A stretch of DNA of 64,000 nt from Aphrophora alni. Its lineage: Eukaryota; Arthropoda; Insecta; Hemiptera; Aphrophoridae. Of this stretch, positions 10,116 to 20,574 are shown piece after piece. The position numbers were made by a program, and so were the translations under genes. Location: NCBI GenBank assembly GCA_963513935.1, contig OY740768.1:73632877-73696876 (forward strand), read 5' to 3'. The notes beneath the pieces are model-generated. The model did not search any database. It saw only the letters and a list, made by a program, of their open reading frames with translations, and was not told the DNA's origin. Within the stretch, counting starts at the first letter, position 1. Every line of letters starts with the position of its first letter.

Positions 10116-13100
10116 TCAAGGATTATGATCAGGTAGTTCACATGTTACTCGATATTTAGAGCATGGTAATTCCTCACAATTATCAACAGGGACATTTTTA
10201 CAAATGTAACCTGACCTGCAATCAACTAATGCACAGGGATCCTGTTCTGGGTCAGGAACACACTGTGCTCGAGGGCGAGGACACTGTACAGTTGTACAGT
10301 TTTCTGTAATTGCTTCGCATTTGAAACCGGATCTACAACGAACTGTTGCGCAAGGGGTTATTACACATTCTGCAACAGTGGGATCGTATTCTTTCTGAGT
10401 GCACACATTTCCCTCCGAACAAGTTGTGGTTGTACATGGGTTAATTGGTACACATTCAGGATAGTTTGGTGGACATGGTGCCACTAGACAATTTATAGTG
10501 ACAACATTACACATGTAGCCATTCTTACAAGTTATATTCGCACATGGGTCTCTTGGTTTACATTCTGCTATTTTCGAGTCCTCTTCATTTTGAACGCAGT
10601 CATAGCCTTCCAAACAAGTTGTAAATGCACATGGATTAGTGGTTTCTACGTTTTGTTTAATCACATCATCTTGTTTTGGTACGCACTTTGGTGGTGGAGG
10701 AATGCAGATACCTCCTTCATAACATCGAATGAATGCAGTAAGACATATTTCATCAGGTTGGCAGATTTTGTGTCCACATTTTGTTTTGTTGGGTTTGATG
10801 GTGTCTGTAGATGGTATAGGAAAGCACTTTGGAGGTGGAGTAGGACATACAGCGCCTGCTGCACATTCGACTAGTGGGTATTCACATGTTTCTCCTGGCA
10901 GGCAGGTAAAGTTTCCACATTCGGTTTGAGACTTTCCACTTAGTAAAGGTTCTGAAAAAATAAATGTGTAATTTACTATATATATAAAATTGAAATATTA
11001 AAAAAATAATGTAAAAATAATTTTTGTTTAATTATTTTAATTATATATGCACAATATACTTTCAACTCTTTTCAATTATTATTATTATAATTATTCTGTA
11101 TCTTCAAAATGGGATTGCCTTTGACGTTAAAACTTAATTCTTTTAAATAATAAATTTATTTATATAAACTTCGTACTTATAAGCTAGTTTAAATAGATAT
11201 TTTTTATTATCGCACATGTATTTTTTTGGTTCTTTTTTTTGTAGGGTATATTACATACATTTAATTAAAAATATTTTTGTAAAATATGAATTTTTTTTTA
11301 GAAATGATTATATTTTGTATTTTTTCATATGAAAATACCACTGTGGATTATATATATTATAATGTGTCATAGAATTATATTTTTTATATAAATATATATG
11401 TAGGTATGCAACATAATGAGCGAGTGAAATAAAGAAGTAAAACTAAATCCTAAAGTTTCTAGAATAGATTATTGGGGTATGAGGACTCAAGACCCTTGTA
11501 CGTCAGCCTAAGCTAATATTGTACACCCTACGGACCTACTAGCAAGGCAAGCTAGTGACTTCAACGATGCTAGCATCGAAATCAACACCCAGTTGTAGAG
11601 GACCAAATAAATATCACTCTTCTTTTAGCCTCATGCGTCTCGCATTCCAGAATGATATGTCTAGCAGTCTCATCAGACCGTTTACATAGTCTATAAGCGG
11701 GATCACTATTGGTGATTTTGAGTGTTAGCAAATGTTTCCTGAAGTGGCTGTGTCCAGCGGTCCAGTAAGTAACGCCATAATTTATTTTAGACTGCCTCTA
11801 TTCAGCCTCAATAACGAGGAGTTGGTTAGTTGTAGGTATGATTTGTTGCTTCGTTAAGACAGGAAAGTATTTGAGCTCCTTTCTCCACGAAGCTCCCAGA
11901 AAATGATGGAAGGGTCCCATTCTCTAAAGTTTGAAAGTTATCCATCAGTACATTCTCGATATCCTCCCTTGTTTATATGTGAGTTTTACATCAGGATAGG
12001 AATCTAAGAGTTCTAGTACTATATCCATCTTGATGGAAAGAATGTGTCTGTAAGTCATCACTTCCTTTCCAGATAGTTACCAACATTGACTATTTTTATC
12101 AGAGACTTGAGTCTCAATTCTGAACTCATTCGAAGGCCCCACGGGAGAAGGTGGGGCGGTCAATTCGCCTCTGCAACGTTTTGCCATACCCACACTTGCC
12201 TCTGAACCCCCTTCAGAACCATAGACGATTCCTGATTCTGATTTCCTCTTCTTCTTTCTTTTACCCTTCTACCATTTGGAGGAATCCCATTAGTTACAAC
12301 TTCTTGAAGCCTCTCTTCTTTCTTTAATGGAGAGATTAGTTCTTTTGACTCTGAGTTCACCGATATGCCTTACAGCATCGACAAGTGAACCAGAAAAGCC
12401 TGGTTCTTTAAGTGTATCTGGCTCTTTAAGGAGCTCATCTTCTCCCATTCTAGAAATATTCGATGTACTCAAATTGGAAACCTGGTCTTCAATGGCCGAT
12501 TCCAATCGGATGGAAGATGGCGCCGCAACCTCCAGTGTTACAGCTTGATTATTAATATTTTGATTTTATTGCAGTTCCTCCTTGCAGAAGAAGAAAGAAG
12601 ACCTTCAATAGGAAAGAGTAAAAATAGCCAGACAGCATGTAGAAGAGTTATGGTTATTATAGAAAGAAATGCCCCCAAAACAAGTAGAAAAGAGAGCTAG
12701 GATAGATAGTCTGTTAGGGATTGGTAGTCCAATCAGGCTTTAGGATGGCCAATCGCTACGCCGAGAGAAACCCTTTAAAAGAGAAGCTTTTTTAGGATAA
12801 TCCATAGGAATAAAGAAATTAACTTTTACAAATTAAGATTTTTGGATATAATCTCAAAAGTTTTACATGTTGACCCCAATCAAGTAATACATCATTTCAA
12901 AAATAACAACGAGGAGAGAAAACTGCACAAGCTGAATGTTTCTATTTTATCCCTATTTAAATGGCAGCCATTAAAAATTAAAAATATTATTATATACTAC
13001 TTTATTTAAAATTACCCAATAAAGCGATATCTAGTAGATGAAGATCAGGAGATCGAGCTGGCCATTCAATCTCAGCTCTACAATACAGCCAATGGTTTTG

Positions 13101-16100
13101 GAAAGTGTTCATTAAAAAACATTCTAACGATATGAGCTTAATGAGGAGAAGATCTATTCAATTGGAATGCTACCTCATTTTCGTTGACTACAGGATTTTG
13201 GTATAAATCGACTGGCAAATCATTGACAAGTATTATAGTTACGATGAACATTTTATCACAGGTTTTATTAAGATCCGTCCAATAGTTCCCAAGATATCAT
13301 ATCAAATATAAATAATGTATATATAGTATTTATTCCGGACAATTCTTACACAATGGTATATGAAACTGGATACTTGTTTTAACACAAGAAAAAAAAGAAT
13401 GTTCCGTACAAAGTTCAAACAAACTTTTTGATTTTTTTGTCGATAATCCACTAATAAAGACCCTTGAGAAAGTAGTATAATTCACTTTATTTCCTAATTT
13501 ATTTATTGGTAATTATCCATGGTTAAATTTCATTACTTACTTTGGCAAACTCCATTAACACAACTTCCCTCACCGCAAACAGAGTCGGAGAAACACTGAA
13601 AGAAAAGCATTAATTTATGGTAAAAGGAAGGTGCTTTTATGTGGAAGGTAAGCTATTATTATTCATTATATTCTTCAAATAAAACAATGGAAAAAAAATT
13701 CACCCACAAAAATTTTCAAAAATTGTAAAGAGGAAAATCTGAATATATTAATTGCTTCTTATATTCTTATATGATTGATTCTTATATTTTGAAAACCTTT
13801 TTCAAAAATTGTAAAAATAAAAGATAAAACATTATATGAGTCACACTCAATCTAATAAATTCCAGAATTCTCCAACACAGGAATTTTATCTTTAGGATTA
13901 CCTAACAATTGTCCCAGGTTATTTTGATTTTTAAATGCAATTTTGAAATTTAAGTTGTTGAAAATTGACTCTAAAACCTTTGGAGTCAAACTAATATATT
14001 TAAATTTACTTTCTTACGTTTTTTTAAATAATATATAATCTATAAGTTTTGGATCAAACCAATAAATTTAGCAATACTTTTTATATTATCGAATTCCCTG
14101 TAAAACCGCCTAGGCGTAAGAGAGATTTGGATAGCTATTTTTATCATACAGTTAAAAACCGCCAATTTATGTCTATTACAATGGTTAGAACTATTCAATA
14201 TAGGCAGATTGACATGTAATAAGGGTCTGAAAGAGGAAGATTGTTTATACTTAACGTCGCATAAAGGTAATACAGTTGTAATTCTGGATAAGAAGGAATA
14301 TTTTATGAGAGTTACCAAAATTTTGAGTCATGGATAGTACCAAAAAGTATTAAAAATGCTTATTAATAAATTTATTAACATAGTCGAAGAAGCTATTAAT
14401 AATTGTAATTTGGTTGTACCCTAGAATGAAAAATTAAAAATTTAAAACCTAATTCAGTATATCCCAGACTGTATTGTCTTCCAAAAATACTTAAAGAAGG
14501 TAAATCGATGAAACAGATTGTATCAGTGGTAAATTTCCCGATTTAAGCTCTTTCAAAGTTCTTATCCGAGGAGTTTTACAAATTTATATCCGTTCTCTAT
14601 TAATAATAACGTAGAATGTTTAAATAAAATCAAAACTCCGAAATAAGAAATGTCAGTTTATTTTAGGTGAGTTAATTTTTTTCTGGAATTCAAATTAAAG
14701 AAACATTTGCACATTTGGTGGATTATTTTATCTATTGAACCATGTAGAACCCCGTAGAATTAACTAATATGTAAAATTAACTGAGATCTGCATGTGTCAA
14801 GATTATTTTAATTCCAATAATGAATATTACCAACAGCTTGATGGAACATCTATGGGATAAGTTTGTCTCCCTTCGTAGCTTAACTTTTCATGAGTATGTT
14901 TTGAATAAACTGCCATATTTTATAAGAATATTTTAAGATATGTTGATGACATAATTGTTATATTAGATCTTGATAAATGTACTGTTGAGGATTTTTTTGA
15001 ATGAAATTGACAATATGCAAAACTGAATCAAATTTACTCATGAAATAGAGACTGGTAATAGCTGGGCATTTTTTAAATATTTTATGTATTAAGACATATC
15101 ATTAAATTAAATTTGATATTTACAGAAAATCATTTAACGACTTTGTATATATATATATGTAGTATATATATTTATATAATCATATATATATATATATATA
15201 TATCTAACTTCTGTAATAGACATAAATAAATTGGCCGTTTTTAACTGTAACACTATAACTCAGAATATTTTTCTAAACAATGAATTAAAAAAGTTTATAA
15301 GTGGGTTTAATTAAACATCGACTAAGAAAGAAGTTTTTAAGTGGGTTTAACTTAACATTGACTAAGAAAAAAGTTTATAAGTGGTTTTAACTAAAAAATG
15401 ACCAAGGAAAAATTTTTTTAAGTGGGTTTAACTAAACATTGACTAAGATAGAAATGTTATAAGTGGGATTAACTAAACACTCACTAAGAAAAAAAGGTTT
15501 ATAAGTGGGTTTAACTAAACATTGACTAAGAAAATTAATTTTTAGCAGGTTTAACCAAACATTGACTACGATAGAAAGTTTATAAGTGGGTTTAACTAAA
15601 CATTGACTAAGAAAAGGTTTATGAGTGCGTTTTACTAAACATTGACTATGAAAAAAGTTTTCAAGTGGGTTTAACTAAACATTGATTAAGAAATAAAATT
15701 TTATAAATGGGTTTGAGTAACACGAACTGAGAAAAACAGTCTATAAGATGGTTTAACGTTTAACTAAACACTCACTAAGAAAAAAAAAATATAAGTGGGT
15801 TTAACTAAACATTGACTAAGAAAAGTCAGTTTAAGTGGGTTTAACTAAACTTGTACTATGAAAAAAAGTTTATAAGTAGGTTTAATTATTAAATATAGAC
15901 TAAGATTAGAAATTTTATAAGTGGGTTTAATAAACACTCACTAAGGGAAAAAAAAGGTATATAAGCGGGTTTAACTAAACATTGACTAAGAAAAGTAAGT
16001 TTTAGCGGTTTTAACTAAACATTTACTACAATCGAAAGTTTATAAGTGGGTTTAACTAAATACTCACTAAGAAAAAAAGTTTATAAATAGCTTTAACTAA

Positions 16101-17067
16101 ACATTGACTGAAAAAATAGTTAATGAGCGGGTTTAACTAAACATTGATTAAGAAAAAATATTTATGAATACGAATTCAACACTTTAAGCTCAGTTCAGCT
16201 AAATATACTCAGTATAGTCCTGAACAAGGTTTAACTATACCGGGCATAACCTGAATAGTGTTTCCAGTAGTTTAAGACTAAAATTATCAACTGATTGCTT
16301 AAACCAGGTTTAGTAGGAATAATTTTTTTTTGAATACGATTGATTGATTATCTTTTATGAATGAAAAAGTATATAATTAAAAAAGTTCAACTGGAAACGT
16401 TTTTAAAATCAGTGAACCAGTTCTTACGTTTTAACAATTTCCCCCTTTATATAAGAAAAAATCTATATTTCCCCCTATATTTTAACTTTTCCACGATAAC
16501 ATAGTTATAGTTATATAACATTACCATAGTTATATAAATAAAAAAATGTTAAGAACTAAAAGTATTATTAAAATCATTTCAGAGGTTTCAACGTTATAAG
16601 TGGTTTTAGTATACGGCGTCATGAGAAAAGAAAACCCAAAACACATGGTGCAGCGGGGGCAGCAAGTATTTTATAAATTATGTTAGTTTTTATTCCGCAC
16701 ATTAAAACAAAATTTAAGTCCAAAGATAATGTAAATTATATTCAAAATATTTCGTTTTCTTTTGTGAATTTTTATTTCAAATAAAATAATAATAATTGCA
16801 AATTTTTTAATATAAATTTAGTGTGATATTACACTGTCTAAAATGTTTTAAGGTCTTTTCGATTCCATTTTGATATCAAAAGAGATATTATAAAACTGTT
16901 AATATCCAGTTATGCATTAACTTTTATTTGATGTACAGTATAACTTTAGCCATTTTGTCATTTGAAAATGTTTTAAACATCGGATTAGAATTTAAAAAAA
17001 AGTATTTTTTTTTTAATTTGTCAATGTGGAAATTACTTGTTAATGCCTGTGCTTGATTCGATTTTTG

Positions 17068-17121
<54 letters not shown>

Positions 17122-17566
17122 TACATATATAAAGACAACATTTCAAAAATTTCGATAGTTAAATTGAAATAAAAGTCTATTTACTTACTTTTTTTCCCCC
17201 CATTTTGAAATAATGAAAGGAAAAAAAACTGTAGGCCTATGCAAAATATTTAGTTTTCAAAGACCTTTAAAAAGAGGTTTAAATTTGAAAATCACTAGAA
17301 ACTGTTTCAAAGATAGCAACGAATATTATTTTTGGTTATGTAGATGGGTTTGTGATAAAGTTGGTGGAATGTTTTTGCACAGTTTATTTATAAACCAATT
17401 TCTTGAAGTTTCTTAGTCAAAATGAGTTTAATGATATAGTCATAATTCAAATAATATTAAATTTTAGACTTACTTCATCTCCAAATTTAGCAGTGCTTCG
17501 TCCTTGAACTCGCACTATTGATATTACATAAATGAATGCGGTGATGCTTAACAGCGACTGCGCCAT
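10116..17566 (-). CDS. Secreted cysteine-rich repeat protein, copy B (complete, three exons)
   Basis: Exon 1 is 17566-17474 (31 codons, ATG in AAGATGGCG), encoding MAQSLLSITAFIYVISIVRV, a typical signal peptide. Exon 2 is 13595-13541 (55 bp), encoding CFSDSVCGEGSCVNGVCQ. Exon 3 is 10951-10116 (836 bp). The total is 984 bp, 327 residues, with intron phases 0 and 1. Exon 3 holds a CGNFTCLPGETC...PPPKCFP module, a related CGHKIC...PPPKCVP module, then five units that alternate between a four-cysteine form (NPCAFTTCLEGYDC...AECKP) and a six-cysteine form (DPCANITCKNGYMC..INC..APCPPNYPECVP). No transmembrane segment follows the signal peptide, so the product is probably secreted and disulphide-rich. 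Introns of 3878 and 2589 bp carry transposon relics and a minisatellite. All splice sites follow GT/AG. The molecular role is unknown, and the family was not recognised by name. Confidence 0.9.
10970..11440. other. AT-rich part of copy B intron 2
   Basis: Nothing recognised beyond low-complexity A/T runs. Confidence 0.5.
11450..12560 (-). mobile_element. Non-LTR retrotransposon relic in copy B intron 2 (LINE with RNase H-type C-terminus)
   Basis: On the minus strand 11775-11625 encodes a diagnostic LINE ORF2 tail: GVTYWTAGHSHFRKHL, then LTLKITNSDPAYRLCKR and DETARHIILECETHEA. This is the GH..LR.HL...D..CR.C....ET..H...EC pattern of Jockey/I/R1-group elements. Just upstream, FLGASWRKELK and RQSKI fit the preceding segment. 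Farther upstream (12505-12160) two overlapping frames give a charged KEPGFSGSLVDAVRHIGELR region followed by a KRKKRKSES-type basic stretch, which looks like the start of ORF1. The endonuclease and reverse transcriptase between them are missing, so this is an internally deleted copy in antisense-to-plus orientation, i.e. co-directional with copy B. Overall GC is higher than the surrounding intron. Confidence 0.75.
12985..13310 (-). mobile_element. Tc1/mariner-superfamily transposase relic
   Basis: The minus strand encodes FQLNRSSPH (near 13165), VRMFFNEHFPKPLAVL, then after a frame break IEWPARSPDLHLLDIALLGNFK (13072-13007). These match the catalytic-core tail of IS630/Tc1/mariner-type transposases (QDGAPPH, then the WPARSPDL-type block that carries the third acidic residue). 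Here that last acidic position survives as the D of SPDL and in HLLD. Stops and frameshifts show it is dead. It lies in intron 2 of copy B. Confidence 0.75.
13840..14200 (-). mobile_element. Penelope-like element fragment, minus orientation
   Basis: From 14190 downward the minus strand encodes HCNRHKLAVFNCMI, then SLTPRRFYREFDNIKSIAKF (the end of the Penelope-like reverse transcriptase). After frame changes NLNFKIAFKNQNNLGQLLGN and KDKIPVLENSGIY follow, the entrance to the GIY-YIG endonuclease, and the similarity stops near 13840. The fragment lies in intron 1 of copy B, head to head with another fragment that starts at about 14200. Several stops and frame breaks are present. Confidence 0.8.
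14200..15300 (+). mobile_element. Penelope-like element fragment with reverse transcriptase, plus orientation
   Basis: Plus-strand blocks in family order: EEDCLYLTSHKGNTVVILDK (about 14230-14290; usual form ADKGN..VVMDK), an SQRLYCLPK-like segment (14465-14490), YYQQLDGTSMG (about 14828-14860), LRYVDDIIVILD with the YVDD catalytic motif at 14939-14950, and KLAVFNC (about 15223-15245). Many stops and shifts are present. A short AT microsatellite interrupts it at 15145-15205. The end of the reverse transcriptase runs straight into the minisatellite at 15287. Confidence 0.8.
15287..16165 (+). repeat. Minisatellite, 21 units of about 41 bp
   Basis: The unit is approximately ATAAGTGGGTTTAACTAAAC then ATTGACTAAGAAAAAAGTTT, varied in every copy. 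I count 21 units. Variant markers show higher-order structure. Units 4-8 (about 15417-15620) and 15-19 (about 15872-16080) carry the same ordered variants (CACTCACTAAG, then TTAGC..GG, then TACGATAGAAAG/TACAATCGAAAG), about 458 bp apart. It lies in intron 1 of copy B at the end of a Penelope-like fragment. Confidence 0.9.
16170..17070. other. Remaining intron 1 sequence of copy B
   Basis: AT-rich and non-coding. A few CAAGGTTTAAC/CCAGGTTTAG motifs at 16220-16310 echo the neighbouring minisatellite but are not tandem. Confidence 0.45.
17071..17114. repeat. AT microsatellite
   Basis: About 22 uninterrupted TA dinucleotides followed by an imperfect TA tail to about 17132. Confidence 0.95.
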
Positions 17567-17578
17567 CTTGTACTCTTA

Positions 17579-17604
17579 GACTAAGCACAGTCTTTCTTAT
17601 TATA
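17579..17604 (-). promoter_or_regulatory. Core promoter of copy B (TATA box plus TTAGTCTAAG element)
   Basis: On the minus strand a TATAATAA box (17604-17597) is followed by TTAGTC (17584-17579) and the ATG at 17566. The same TATAATAA / TTAGTCTAAG / CAAGATGGCG order precedes copy C. TTAGTC resembles an arthropod initiator and lies 22 bp from the TATA start, so transcription probably begins there and the 5' UTR is very short. Confidence 0.65.
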
Positions 17605-18399
17605 TCACCTCGGGGCATGGAACTAACCGACCTTCAATCGTCGTGATTCAATATTAAGTGATGCTTTATGGGTTTAAGGAAAAAGAAAAACATGTGGATT
17701 CCCAATACGTCATCTTCTCGCAATTATATTCTTCCTGTAGTTGAAGTCTTTCAGAAGTATAATCGGTGAAATAATTAAGCACAAACAAAATGTGTGCGCA
17801 ATAAACAGATATTTTAGTGGAGTAAAATAAGACGTAAAACACCTACATCTTGTGGGTGCCATTTTATTGCTTATATCGGTTCATAAGGTTATTTTGTCAT
17901 TTCTGAATAGTTATACAAAAAAACAAAACAAAAAAAAACCCCTATTTGGAGAAGTGCAATTTGGTATCAACAATTAAAAATTACAAAATGATACCTTTTT
18001 TTAAAAATTTTCGCGTTTATACAGCTCTTATGAAAAAAATGTAATGATCGAATTTGCCATTATTAAATTTCAATGAAAATGGAGTGGGTTTGAAGCTGTT
18101 TGGTAATTGCGTTTTAGTTTTTTGCTAAATATTTTTATCTTATACAATTAGTTTTACTTTTTATAACTATTGCAACAAAATCAGTTTTTATAATTCAGAT
18201 AAAAGTTGCATCAAAGCGTTATATGGATATTATAATATTTAAAACGTTTAAAACATGGATATATAATATATATATATTTTAAAACATATGAAAGCTTGAA
18301 AGACTATTTTCATGAATTCCTAATAGTAGATGGTAAAGACTGTTATTATAAAATCAGTATTTCAGTTGGGGAGACAAGGACACTAAATGTCACTGTATC

Positions 18400-19110
18400 A
18401 ATACGGGGTTAAAGTGGGAGAAGATAAGTGATTTGGTGCTACCGTACATTGCGTTTAGCCATACTGGTGAAAATATTACAAGGAGATGAAGACTATACGT
18501 TCATACATGGCATATGACATGAAGTATGGAAGATATTTCTTTAGCTTTTATAATATTAATTGTTTTACAAATCTAGGAAAAATGTTGGTTAATAATAAAG
18601 ATAAAAAAGAAATGTTAGAAAATAGTGGAATTTATAAAATATCTTGTCAAGATTGTGACTGAGTACATAGGTCAATCAGGTAGATCTCTAAAAGTTAGGA
18701 TTAAAGAACACGTAAATAGTTGCTGGAAATATGCCTATAGAAACTATAATTTTGCTAACTGCCTTTTGGACTCGTGTCATAATTTTCATTCTAAATTGAA
18801 TATTAAACTCTTACATGTAGAAAATAAAAGCAATAGATTAAATAATTTAGAAAGTTTAGAAATTAATAGATCTCTTTCACTTAGGCCTATTTTTAACGTA
18901 ATTGACCAAATTGTATTAAATTCTTCACCCCTTCTAATACCCATCTTTATCATAGTTCATCAACCTTCCTCTACCTGCTAGGTCATACCCCCTACCCTTC
19001 CCGATTTCTCTTATTGTATTTCAGTTTCCTGTTACTTGTGTATCTATAAATAGTTGTCAATATTTTTTGTTAATTATCATTTGCCCGATGACTCCGCAAG
19101 GCGAAACAAT
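18400..19110 (+). mobile_element. Penelope-like element 3' end with GIY-YIG endonuclease
   Basis: LVLPYIAFSHTGENITRR (about 18435-18485), NCFTNLGKMLVNNKDKKEML and SGIYKISCQDCD lead, after one stop/frameshift near 18660, into EYIGQSGRSLKVRIKEHVNS (18661-18720) and NLESLEINRS. GIY and YIGQSGRSL..R..EH are the signature of the Penelope-like GIY-YIG nuclease. The downstream tail (19085-19107) has a degenerate hammerhead-ribozyme-like core. The fragment sits just upstream of the copy B promoter, pointing away from it. Confidence 0.85.
19085..19107 (+). ncRNA. Degenerate hammerhead-ribozyme-like core in Penelope-like 3' tail
   Basis: CCGATGA is followed by a short CC-GCAA-GG hairpin and CGAAAC. 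The hammerhead core is CUGANGA - stem II - GAAA, so here U is replaced by C in the first box and stem II has lost a base. Penelope-like termini are known to carry hammerhead motifs, which supports the reading; activity is unlikely. Confidence 0.5.
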
Positions 19111-20534
19111 TAGTTCATTTATATTATTAAAATAATTTTGAAACTTTAGCTTTTTTTAAACCTTAAATAAATGACTGAAAATTCTTATAGAGCTTAATTT
19201 AAAATTAATAGAATTTGACGTTTATCCGTAACCGATGAAATAAACCGAAATAAATTGTGAACGCTTAAGAAGACAATATTGCAGTTCTCTAATTGAATTT
19301 AAATTAGTTCTTTAGTTTTCATACAATGATCATGTATGGGGGAAAAAAACCTTGGAATATTAAGTTGTAATTTTACTGAAATGAATTTATCGAATTGAAC
19401 ATAAAATACAATATCTTTTCAGGTTTCAACAACTGGATTAATTTACTTTATTTTGGTTTTAAAATCCAATTTTTAACGCTTTCTTTTTTTAATAGACATT
19501 TTGTGATATAGTGAAACATACTTTTTTGCAATAGGAGAAATAAAATAGCTATCATGTTTCAGCAACTTGGTTTTAAAATAAAATTAGTTTCTGAGGATTT
19601 TAAATGTATTAAAAAAATTACGAACTTGCTAATATATAATATATGTGGATATTTGATTTTAGTTTATACAATTGATAACAATTACAATTTATAATATGGT
19701 TTCTCTCTAAAATTCTGAAATAAATCCATTTTTTTGTCTAAACTTGAGGTCCATGATCTAAGTTATAGATTTATTTCATTCGCTTATGGAAAATTGATAT
19801 TGAAAATAAATGTATTTTGTTGTACATTTACAATTTTTTATACACACATATCTTAATACGTAAACAGAAACTTTTTTCTTAACTAAGAAACTAAATTAAA
19901 ATTAATTTTGAATATATGTTGTTGAATTATATATGTATTTCAGTATGGAATATTTTAATATTCTGTCACTAGATGCTCTGCCTATGTTCGGAAGTTGCTT
20001 TAACTCTATGAGCAACTTGGCATAATGTAATATGATAGTCCCATTACAAAAAATATGATAGTTGTATTAAAATTTGACAGATTCCAATTTTATAACAATA
20101 AGTTATAACTACATTGCTCAATTATTAACAATTATGGTCTCAAGGAGTTGGTGATCAACACTCTCTAGGAATGTCTAATCTATTAGTTTAAGATAATGTT
20201 TAAAAATATTTGATTAATTTTTAATGTTTACTTAGTTTTCAATTCTATGTATGTGAACGCATTTATCATTAACGTAATATTCATATGTGTACTTGAGATC
20301 ATGTGTGCAATATTTGTTTGGCATTTAACTTAATAAATAATGGTTTTTGAATTTTTTTAAACTTTAACTATTGTTAGGAAGTACGTTAAAACACCAATAA
20401 TATTAAATTAAAATACATTTTGTTTACTGTACGTAGAATGTAATTTTTGAAAGTAGAAAAATAATAGGAACACGGTTCTACTATGTATAAGAAACTGTAG
20501 ATAGATAGCCTAATAGAGGTGTTCTAACAAATCG

Positions 20535-20574
<40 letters not shown>

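Noticed and set aside
10590..10929. Plus-strand frames over copy B exon 3
   Set aside because: They are antisense shadows of the cysteine-rich coding sequence.
15287..16165. Regularly spaced repeats that could suggest a CRISPR-like array
   Set aside because: Units are contiguous with no unique spacers, the genome has spliceosomal introns, and units differ gradually as in a minisatellite.
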